Of a DNA stretch of 64,000 nucleotides, positions 27,855 through 35,102 are shown piece after piece. Under the pieces are notes generated by a model. It searched no databases and was not told where the DNA came from. It saw only the letters and a list, made by a program, of their open reading frames with translations. Position numbers and translations under genes: made by a program. Positions within the stretch are counted from its first letter, which is position 1, and every line of letters begins with the position of its first letter. Origin of the DNA: a virus; the IMG/VR virus record IMGVR_UViG_3300046008_000291, positions 113,659 through 177,658 of that record; one strand, written 5' to 3'.

Positions 27855-28926
27855 TACATTTTGTTCAGCACCATGGATGAATAGGTATATTAATCCTATC
27901 GGTGAAATGTCACCTTGTTGTTTTACTACTAATATTGAAACTGAAGCAGACATAGCAGGTCTTAAACAATCATTTATAGACGGAGAACAAGCCCTAGCTT
28001 GTAAGTATTGCTGGCATAACGAACAGCATGCGATGCCTAGCCCAAGACTTGATTTCAATGCCGCCGCTGGTGGTAAACTATCATTTGATGACGATGTATA
28101 TTCTACGGCAGAAGTTAATCAGTTGTCGATTAACATAGGCAATTATTGTAATGCCGAATGTATCATATGTAATGGTATGTCTAGTAGCAAACGAAATAAT
28201 TGGTTAAAGCATCATAATAGTAAATTTCATAAAATTCATACTATACAACGTGCTAACGATAACATTGATGATTTACCGTACTTGAACATCAAGACGCTGA
28301 CTTTGCTCGGTGGCGAACCGACTATACATCCATCTACTTATAAAATTTTAGATTACTATATTAATAAAGGAATCTCAAAAAATATTTCTATTAGTCTAAA
28401 TACAAATGCAAGTAAATTAGATCCGAGTCTATTAGATAAATTAAAATTATTTGACATCCTGTCGATTACCCTGAGCATAGACGGCACCGGGTCATATTTT
28501 GAATATCAGAGAAGACCAATTAAATGGAAAATTGCAAAACAGGTAGCCGAACAATGGATGACTGCCGCCGACAATATTGTAATAAATTATGTTGTCACAG
28601 CAGTTAGTATATGGGGCTTTAATGAATTTCTCACATGGTTTTCTACATTGCCACAGTATGTATTAGATAAAAAACCTACGGTAATTTTAACTCCTGTGGG
28701 AAATAATCCTTGTTTATCACTAGCTGTATTAAACGACGAACAACGAACTAATTGGATTGATCAAGCAACTGATCACCCACTTAAACAACAGATAATTAAT
28801 ATCATTAACTCTACGGTATATGATAAATCATTGTTACCTCAACTAGCTGACAAAGTCAAACTTGAAGATACCACGTCGAAAATAAAATTTGCAGATATAT
28901 TCCCCAATTGGGATTTAAATGGATAA
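27841..28926 (+). CDS. Radical-SAM protein 4 with N-terminal cysteine module (361 aa)
   Basis: Cys103/107/110 (CNAECIIC) is the radical-SAM site and LGGEPTIHP the GGEP motif. The N-terminal module is shorter: Cys8 in CSAPWMNRYI, Cys26/27 (PCC) and CX2C 54/57. The whole protein is about 70-100 residues shorter than proteins 1, 2 and 5, mostly between the CX2C and the SAM domain. It overlaps the double radical-SAM gene by 14 bp and the next gene by 8 bp. The PW and PCC features group it with the double protein and protein 5. Function unknown beyond radical chemistry. Confidence 0.85.
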   Translation: MTPSNTFCSAPWMNRYINPIGEMSPCCFTTNIETEADIAGLKQSFIDGEQALACKYCWHNEQHAMPSPRLDFNAAAGGKLSFDDDVYSTAEVNQLSINIGNYCNAECIICNGMSSSKRNNWLKHHNSKFHKIHTIQRANDNIDDLPYLNIKTLTLLGGEPTIHPSTYKILDYYINKGISKNISISLNTNASKLDPSLLDKLKLFDILSITLSIDGTGSYFEYQRRPIKWKIAKQVAEQWMTAADNIVINYVVTAVSIWGFNEFLTWFSTLPQYVLDKKPTVILTPVGNNPCLSLAVLNDEQRTNWIDQATDHPLKQQIINIINSTVYDKSLLPQLADKVKLEDTTSKIKFADIFPNWDLNG

Positions 28927-30208
28927 ACCGCAAACACTTTGTCTAGCACCTTGGGTACATACATATCTTAGTCCGCAGACTGAGCGACGTATGTGTTGTG
29001 CTAGTCGCGAGCCTGCGCAGAACTTTGAACAGTATATAGATACCAAGGCCGGCACTGGTAAGTATATTCCTATTACACTTGAAGAACATTGGAATAGCGA
29101 GCACATGAAGTCAGTGCGCCAGCGTATGATGGCAGGTGAAACACTACCTGAGTGCGAAGTGTGCAATGACAAATTGTTAAACACATCCGTTTACCGTAGT
29201 TATTTTGATAGCATGTTTGGTCATAAGTATGATAGTATATGGGACACAACAGACGCAGACGGTGCTACCACAATGCGCCCAGTCAGTTGGGATTATCGAT
29301 TTAGCAATCTATGTAACTTCAAGTGTCGTATGTGCGGTGATATGTTGTCTAGCGCATGGGAAACTGAACAGAGACAACACAACATGATCAACTGGAGTAA
29401 TCCAAAGAATAATTGGATGCTACCAGAAATAAGAGATCAAATATCAGCATTCCAAGACAATCAAATTGAAAAAGAGTTTGCTGAAGCTGTTGAAAATCAT
29501 CAAGTAGAAGAAGTATATTGGGTAGGTGGAGAGCCACTAATGTATGAACAACATTGGCGTTATATGCGACGCATTGTTGAATTAGGAGATGGTAAAAATG
29601 TCTATGCTCGTTACAACACAAACCTCAGCCGTGTCACTTACCGTGGGGCCAATCTGTATACTGATATTCTTAGTGGGCTACGTGATTGGCAGATATGTGC
29701 AAGTCTTGATGGTACGCAAGAAATTGGAGAATATATTAGAACAGGACTTGACTATAATTCATGGCTTACAAACTTCCGTGAAGGAGTTAGAATTGCAAGT
29801 CACAGACGCCAAATGCGAATTGACTTCACTCTCACACTGCCCGGCATGTTTGAAGTCACAAACATTACCCAGCTTGCTGAAAAAGAAAACGTAGATATCT
29901 TGGCTAAGGTTGTTTTTAGCTTTAGCCCTGATATTATCCTTAGTCCACTTGCACTCCCACGCGAGTTATTACATCCATGGTTAGATGAGCTAATCCCACA
30001 AACTTCTGGAGCAATGCAGGATATACTTGTGCAGTTAAAATCACGACCAACGTTTGACGAGCAATGGCCCGATATATACAAAGTAAGTCTTGCAGAGGGC
30101 AAGGCTCGTGTGCTACGACTAGAAAGTATACGTAATGATACACTTACACTAGCAGACATATTAAAAGAGAGACCGGCTGTATATGAATGGTACCAAAACA
30201 TTGCTTGA
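28919..30208 (+). CDS. Radical-SAM protein 5 with N-terminal cysteine module (429 aa)
   Basis: Cys132/136/139 (CNFKCRMC) is the radical-SAM site and VGGEPLMYE the GGEP motif. Cys8 in CLAPWVHTYLS, Cys26/27 and CX2C 79/82 make the N-terminal auxiliary module. The RFSNLCNF segment and the EYIRTGLDY segment are nearly the same as in unit A of the double protein (RFSNLCNF, EYIRKGQDW), so they are close paralogues. It is the last of the radical-SAM run and overlaps the next gene by 26 bp. Substrate unknown. Confidence 0.85.
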   Translation: MDKPQTLCLAPWVHTYLSPQTERRMCCASREPAQNFEQYIDTKAGTGKYIPITLEEHWNSEHMKSVRQRMMAGETLPECEVCNDKLLNTSVYRSYFDSMFGHKYDSIWDTTDADGATTMRPVSWDYRFSNLCNFKCRMCGDMLSSAWETEQRQHNMINWSNPKNNWMLPEIRDQISAFQDNQIEKEFAEAVENHQVEEVYWVGGEPLMYEQHWRYMRRIVELGDGKNVYARYNTNLSRVTYRGANLYTDILSGLRDWQICASLDGTQEIGEYIRTGLDYNSWLTNFREGVRIASHRRQMRIDFTLTLPGMFEVTNITQLAEKENVDILAKVVFSFSPDIILSPLALPRELLHPWLDELIPQTSGAMQDILVQLKSRPTFDEQWPDIYKVSLAEGKARVLRLESIRNDTLTLADILKERPAVYEWYQNIA

Positions 30209-31283
30209 TCAACTTGAAATTGATCTAAAGAATGATGCAACAGGAGAATTACTGACAGTATATATTGATGTATTTGACAGTTCGCTCGGCCGTAAATGGT
30301 TATCGGCATTAAACAATCTAATAGAAAAGAACTATCACCTTGAGAAGAATTTTTGTTTTCATGGATTTGTTGAATCTGAACGTAATGCAGAATATATAAC
30401 TGATCAAATTAATCAATCAATTGCAGCAATTAATCAGGCAAATCTCGGCTATCATATCAACGATCATTTCACGGTGGCTAATACCATAGTGCCGGGAGAG
30501 ATTGGCGAATTTCTCGAAGGCGGAAAACTAGTACACGATAAATTAAATCAACTACATAGATATTTCGAAGATCTGCAGGGAGTTAGCGGTCACATGTCGG
30601 GTTATTACAATCAAGCTGATGACAGTACAAAATGGCATATCCGACAGTTAAATTTATTATGTCACGAATACGAATCTCTAGTACTAAGCATGCGCAAAGC
30701 TGTGCATGCACCCGAATGGCGTCGTCCTAGTCAATTGATGTGTTGGTTAAATGCACCACGCTTTGTATTAGACGCGGACGATTTTGAATTATTTGGAATT
30801 GAAAGTTTAAATCGTCCGGCTGGCGGCGTATTTGTAGGAGTTAATAAAGCTATTGGCAAACATCATTATGAAGTCTTTCGTGATGAAGGCGGTGCAGGCC
30901 ATAGGATTGATGAATTGACTACATCAGCAATGCGCTCGCAAACAGAAGCAGCAGGTGATTTTGATATTGAATGGGCAATTAGTCCGGGCCAGTACGATTG
31001 GATGAAAAAAGAATTAGCAGATTTTACTCAATGGTTAATAGACAATGGATTCGACCCCGACGATAAATCATTAACTATAGGACACCCACAGGTAGGACAG
31101 GTTGATCTACAGCGAACATTCGGATCACAAGACCATAATGTAATATGGTCACAACTGGGCCTACATCTAAACGTATATAAGTTGAGAACTAGTCAAGCGT
31201 CTGCCATTTATGAATATAATTGGTCAGATTCTGATTATCGAGATCAACAGATACTACAGATTAAACGAGGACAAATAGCCTAA
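30183..31283 (+). CDS. Hypothetical protein following the radical-SAM run (366 aa)
   Basis: Not recognised, although I believe related proteins occur in other marine phages. It is soluble, with a helical middle (residues about 110-185, including HDKLNQLHRYFEDLQG and NLLCHEYESLVLSMRKA) and a C-terminal third rich in Asp, Trp and Gln. There is no metal-binding Cys cluster, P-loop or signal peptide. Its start lies within the end of radical-SAM gene 5 (26-bp overlap) and its stop touches the SGNH gene. This conserved coupling suggests a partner or scaffold for those enzymes; that is inference only. Confidence 0.6.
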   Translation: MNGTKTLLDQLEIDLKNDATGELLTVYIDVFDSSLGRKWLSALNNLIEKNYHLEKNFCFHGFVESERNAEYITDQINQSIAAINQANLGYHINDHFTVANTIVPGEIGEFLEGGKLVHDKLNQLHRYFEDLQGVSGHMSGYYNQADDSTKWHIRQLNLLCHEYESLVLSMRKAVHAPEWRRPSQLMCWLNAPRFVLDADDFELFGIESLNRPAGGVFVGVNKAIGKHHYEVFRDEGGAGHRIDELTTSAMRSQTEAAGDFDIEWAISPGQYDWMKKELADFTQWLIDNGFDPDDKSLTIGHPQVGQVDLQRTFGSQDHNVIWSQLGLHLNVYKLRTSQASAIYEYNWSDSDYRDQQILQIKRGQIA

Positions 31284-32101
31284 TGATTTTATTATCCGGC
31301 GGCGATAGTTTTACCTATGGTAGTGAACTTGCTGATGGAGTGTCGCCACATGACCCTAACGGTACAGAACCAGCATACCCGATTGTCAGTCAGAGTACTT
31401 TTCCTGCACTACTAGCTCGAGACTTTGGTATGCACTATGAATGTGCAGCCTACCCGGGATTTAGTAACAGTGCAATTCGACGTACTGTAATGAATAGCTG
31501 TGAAAGTCTGTTAGACGTAGGGTTGGTAATAGTAACATGGACATTTCCTGGTAGATACGAATTTAGATTTGATTATAACACAGGAGAACGATGGGGTAAC
31601 TGGTATAATTTAAACCCTTGGTCTATAATAGATAATGTAGAAGACATAAAAAAAGAATTTAAAACTGATAATACAACAATATTACAACATCATACTAATC
31701 ATTTGCTACGAGCCAAACAAACAGGCACAGCAGATTTTGCTAAAACATTTTACAAACATGTTGGTTCAACTGCCTATTGGGAAACATACAATTCACTAGT
31801 AGAAATAATTATGTTACAGCAATACCTACAGTTAAAAAAGATACCATATATATTTTCCATGGTTGATGAAGCATTGTTAAATAACTGTACATATCTAATG
31901 AATGATGAAAATATAATAACATTGTATAATCAACTTGATTTCGATCGATGGGCAACCTTTCCGAATAATCAAGGATTTTTTACATGGGCTCGAGATTTTA
32001 AATATCCATTTGCCACAACTCATCCATTAGAACCAGCGCACATTGATGCTGCAAAGTATATTCGGGAGAACTACAATGAATTGGTTAAAGACTTTATATA
32101 A
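31283..32101 (+). CDS. SGNH/GDSL-like hydrolase (272 aa), second of five
   Basis: Block I is LLSGGDSFTYGSEL with Ser9 as nucleophile, followed by AYPGFSNSAIRR (Gly/Asn block) and VIVTWTFPGRYEF. The C-terminal THPLEPAHIDAAKY gives the His (His247 or His253). Probably a cytoplasmic esterase or acyltransferase acting on a glycan. Its neighbour two genes on is another SGNH protein of the same phage type. A 33-residue gene starts within its 3' end. Confidence 0.75.
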   Translation: MILLSGGDSFTYGSELADGVSPHDPNGTEPAYPIVSQSTFPALLARDFGMHYECAAYPGFSNSAIRRTVMNSCESLLDVGLVIVTWTFPGRYEFRFDYNTGERWGNWYNLNPWSIIDNVEDIKKEFKTDNTTILQHHTNHLLRAKQTGTADFAKTFYKHVGSTAYWETYNSLVEIIMLQQYLQLKKIPYIFSMVDEALLNNCTYLMNDENIITLYNQLDFDRWATFPNNQGFFTWARDFKYPFATTHPLEPAHIDAAKYIRENYNELVKDFI

Positions 32102-32177
32102 CAGAATTAAATTAGAAATAACTTATCGTAAAAAATTAAAAGCATTACGTAAGCGTGATCCATTTATCTATAAGTAA
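32076..32177 (+). CDS. Very small basic protein (33 aa)
   Basis: ATG 32076 to TAA 32177 encodes MNWLKTLYNRIK, then KLKALRKRDPFIYK at the C-terminus. GGGAG at 32064-32068 is 7 bp upstream, and the stop overlaps the next ATG (TAATG). It overlaps the SGNH gene by 26 bp. Strongly basic and probably a single helix with an aromatic start. I recall short phage proteins ending in a similar RKRDPFIYK, which supports a real gene. Function unknown; a nucleic-acid, membrane-surface or enzyme-partner role is possible. Confidence 0.7.
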   Translation: MNWLKTLYNRIKLEITYRKKLKALRKRDPFIYK

Positions 32178-32827
32178 TGCGAATATTAACCATTGGCGAT
32201 AGCTTTACCTACGGCGATGAACTAGTTGATATTCAGCAGGCATGGCCGTATGTATTACAAAATAAGTTATCCTGTGAGTTAACAAATTTAGGAAAGCCTG
32301 CTACAGGTAATACCAGCATGGTTCGAAATGTAGTAGAACATGCTAGAGATTATGATTTAATTATCGTCGCCTGGAGTCATTTTGCCCGTATTGAATTTGC
32401 CGACGAGCATGGCATTTTTGATACATGGCCCGGACATCGTGGCGTGGCGTTTACTAATAATATTGCATATAGAATGGAGTTGTTAAATTATATAAATCGT
32501 CACCACAACGATGAATATTTGTATAAACAATATCTATTGAATATAATTTTATTACAAACTTATGCAGATCACCTAGGCAAAAAATTGCTTATGCTTAATA
32601 CGCAGATTAATTGGAATAAACTATCAGAAGATTCATACATGGAAAAGTTTGCATCTACGATTAATCGAATCGATACTCAATATTTTATTGGATGGCCAAA
32701 TGAATCGATGATGGAGTGGACATTTGGCACTCCCAAAGGACCAAACGGTCACTTTTTAGCAGCAGGACATACAATAGTAGCGGATAAAATTTATGAATAT
32801 ATTAGGCATCTCGGCTGGGTTTCATGA
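32177..32827 (+). CDS. SGNH/GDSL-like hydrolase (216 aa), third of five
   Basis: Block I is MRILTIGDSFTYGDEL (Ser9), the Gly/Asn block is LGKPATGNTSM, and IIVAWSHFARIEF follows. The C-terminal GHFLAAGH (191-198) carries the catalytic His candidates. It is shorter than the gene before it but has the same order of blocks. It begins at the stop of the 33-aa gene and overlaps the carbamoyltransferase gene by 35 bp. This overlap suggests the acyl chemistry and carbamoylation act on one substrate (inference). Confidence 0.75.
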   Translation: MRILTIGDSFTYGDELVDIQQAWPYVLQNKLSCELTNLGKPATGNTSMVRNVVEHARDYDLIIVAWSHFARIEFADEHGIFDTWPGHRGVAFTNNIAYRMELLNYINRHHNDEYLYKQYLLNIILLQTYADHLGKKLLMLNTQINWNKLSEDSYMEKFASTINRIDTQYFIGWPNESMMEWTFGTPKGPNGHFLAAGHTIVADKIYEYIRHLGWVS

Positions 32828-34292
32828 CGCAGCTGTAACAGTCATTCAAAATGACGAAATTGTATTTGCTGGGCATAGTGAACGCTACAGCAAAATTAAA
32901 CATGACCCAAACTTATGTTCAAGTTTACTAGCAGATGCAATTTTAGAATCGGGTGCATATCCACATCAAATAGCCTACTATGAAAGACCTTGGGTTAAGA
33001 AGACACGTCAACTCTACGCTGGCCAATACAGTGAGCTAACCAAAGGCTGGAGTGTACGCAATATGATTTCCAAGGCTGCACCGTGGTTCAATCATCGAGA
33101 CATTCCACTTAAAACATACAATCATCATTTAAGTCATGCGGCCGCAGGCTTTCAAACAAGTCCGTTTGACAATGCAACAGTTGTGGTAATTGATGCTATC
33201 GGTGAGTGGGACACTATTAGTATTTGGACAGCAAAGTATGTCAATGGTAAGGCACAATATACAAGAGTATGGCGCCAATTATACCCACACAGTATCGGCT
33301 TGATGTACAGTGCGTTTACCAAAGAAGTTGGACTTAAACCCTTAGACGAAGAATACATTCTAATGGGCATGGCTGGTTGGGCACAAAAAAATACAGGACG
33401 ATTGAGTGACGAACTTTCTAATTGGTTAGTTGATCACGAGTTTGATCTGACATTAAAACACAATCTACATATCGGCCTGCCCGAGAATGACATGCGAGCT
33501 CGCTGGAACGACTTCGAAATTGCCGCGGCAGCTCAGACATTAGCGGAACAATTGATACATAATATTATGTACAAGGCAATGAAGTTAGCACCTAACCGTA
33601 ATTTAGTATATGCTGGTGGCGTTGCTCTTAATTGTAGTGCTAATAGAGACTTGGGAGAATACTTTGATGAAATATGGATTATGCCTAATCCTGGTGATGC
33701 TGGTAGCAGCCTTGGAGCGGCGGCCTTGGCACACGGGGGTCGACTTAATTGGAATAATGCTTTTCTTGGCCATAATATTAGTGGCCCTTATCCTGTCACC
33801 GATGTTGTCTCCGAATTAATGACCAATAAGATCGTTGGTGTTGCTAGCGGTCGTGCAGAATTTGGACCAAGAGCATTGGGTAATCGTAGCCTATTGGCGG
33901 ACCCGCGCGGTCATGATATTAAAGATCGAGTTAACTTAATTAAACATAGACAAAAGTTTAGACCTTTTGCTCCTATCATACTTGAAGAATTCGCCGATGA
34001 ATATTTTGAAATGCCCAACGGCTTTGCCACAAGCAGATATATGCAGACAACTGCAAAATGCTTGCGTCCTGATGAATTTCCTGCTATAATACATGTTGAT
34101 GGTACAAGTCGAGTACAGACTGTTCCACGAGATGGCAGTGGTATACGTGAACTATTATGCTTATGGTATACTTGGACGGGTTGCCCGATGTTGCTTAATA
34201 CAAGTTTAAACATCAGAGGCGAGCCCATGGTAAATGATCGCGCTGACGCAGATCGCTTTGAAGAATTATACGGAGTTCGTGTTTTATCATGA
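32793..34292 (+). CDS. Carbamoyltransferase, NodU/CmcH/TobZ family (499 aa)
   Basis: MNILGISAGFHDAAV starts the Kae1-like domain, with HHLSH at 111-115 (metal/carbamoyl-adenylate site) and AGGVALN at 274-280. The C-terminal YrdC-like part has FGPRALGNRSLLADPRG at 357-373. Family members make carbamoyl-AMP from carbamoyl phosphate and ATP, then carbamoylate a sugar or antibiotic hydroxyl. At 499 residues it is somewhat shorter than the usual 560-600. In this operon the likely acceptor is the sugar made by the neighbouring transferases and radical-SAM enzymes. Confident in family, not in substrate. Confidence 0.9.
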   Translation: MNILGISAGFHDAAVTVIQNDEIVFAGHSERYSKIKHDPNLCSSLLADAILESGAYPHQIAYYERPWVKKTRQLYAGQYSELTKGWSVRNMISKAAPWFNHRDIPLKTYNHHLSHAAAGFQTSPFDNATVVVIDAIGEWDTISIWTAKYVNGKAQYTRVWRQLYPHSIGLMYSAFTKEVGLKPLDEEYILMGMAGWAQKNTGRLSDELSNWLVDHEFDLTLKHNLHIGLPENDMRARWNDFEIAAAAQTLAEQLIHNIMYKAMKLAPNRNLVYAGGVALNCSANRDLGEYFDEIWIMPNPGDAGSSLGAAALAHGGRLNWNNAFLGHNISGPYPVTDVVSELMTNKIVGVASGRAEFGPRALGNRSLLADPRGHDIKDRVNLIKHRQKFRPFAPIILEEFADEYFEMPNGFATSRYMQTTAKCLRPDEFPAIIHVDGTSRVQTVPRDGSGIRELLCLWYTWTGCPMLLNTSLNIRGEPMVNDRADADRFEELYGVRVLS

Positions 34293-34690
34293 GAATATTA
34301 ATTTGTGGTCTGCCAGGCTCGGGTAAAACTACACTAGCACATGCATTATCAACATTGATAGATTGTATATGGTACAATGCTGATGCAGTTAGAAGCAAGT
34401 ATAATGATTGGGATTTTTCTGAAGAAGGCAGACTACGTCAGGCAACACGTATGAAAAAGTTAGCCGATGACAGCAACGGTCACATTGTATGTGACTTTGT
34501 TGCTCCTACCAAAGAGATACGTGATATCTTTGATGCTGACTATGTTGTATGGATAGATACAATTAAACTAGGTAGATTCGAAGATACAAATAAAGTATTT
34601 GAGCCACCGGAGCATTACGATATACGGGTAACAGAACAAGATGCCGCACGTTGGGCAGCTATTATTGCCAAGGAAATAAATGAAGCCTAA
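34289..34690 (+). CDS. Small P-loop kinase, adenylylsulfate-kinase-like (133 aa)
   Basis: GLPGSGKTTLA (Walker A, residues 7-17) opens a compact P-loop protein with WYNADAVRSKYNDWDFS, which resembles the substrate loop of APS kinase (NADxxR). It ends HYDIRVTEQDAARWA. Adenylylsulfate kinases are usually about 180-200 residues, so this is a short phage form. It probably phosphorylates a small molecule; APS is possible but unproven. It overlaps the carbamoyltransferase by 4 bp and the deaminase by 11 bp. Confidence 0.7.
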   Translation: MRILICGLPGSGKTTLAHALSTLIDCIWYNADAVRSKYNDWDFSEEGRLRQATRMKKLADDSNGHIVCDFVAPTKEIRDIFDADYVVWIDTIKLGRFEDTNKVFEPPEHYDIRVTEQDAARWAAIIAKEINEA

Positions 34691-35102
34691 ACACCAAACA
34701 GCACACATGCGAGCCGCACATATCTACGCTGAACTAAGCACAGCACGTAGACTTAAAGTGGGCGCACTTGTAGTTAAAGATGATAGAATTGTATCAATTG
34801 GCTACAACGGTATGCCCAGTGGATGGGACAACAACTGTGAATATGATTTAGAAGATGGAAATATTAAAACTAGACCGGAGGTATTACATGCAGAAACTAA
34901 CGCACTTGCGAAATTGGCTAGAAGTACTGAGTCTGGTCTTGATGCTGATTTATTTGTTACTCATAGTCCTTGCTTGGATTGTGCCAAGCTCATATATCAG
35001 AGTGGTATTAAACGAGTATTCTATGCTACTGCTTACCGCGATAATTCCGGGATTAATTTCCTTAAATCTTCGGGTATTGACGTAGAGCAACTAGATGTTT
35101 GA
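34680..35102 (+). CDS. Deoxycytidylate (dCMP) deaminase (140 aa)
   Basis: Zinc site HAE at 70-72 (Glu72 as proton shuttle) and PCLDC with Cys98/101, plus the substrate-loop GYNGMPSGWDNNCE at 41-54. It converts dCMP to dUMP, feeding the ThyA encoded on the other strand at 43438-44316. The length fits phage dCMP deaminases after their short N-terminus. It is odd to find it inside the decoration operon rather than beside thyA. Overlaps are 11 bp upstream and 8 bp downstream. Confidence 0.85.
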   Translation: MKPKHQTAHMRAAHIYAELSTARRLKVGALVVKDDRIVSIGYNGMPSGWDNNCEYDLEDGNIKTRPEVLHAETNALAKLARSTESGLDADLFVTHSPCLDCAKLIYQSGIKRVFYATAYRDNSGINFLKSSGIDVEQLDV

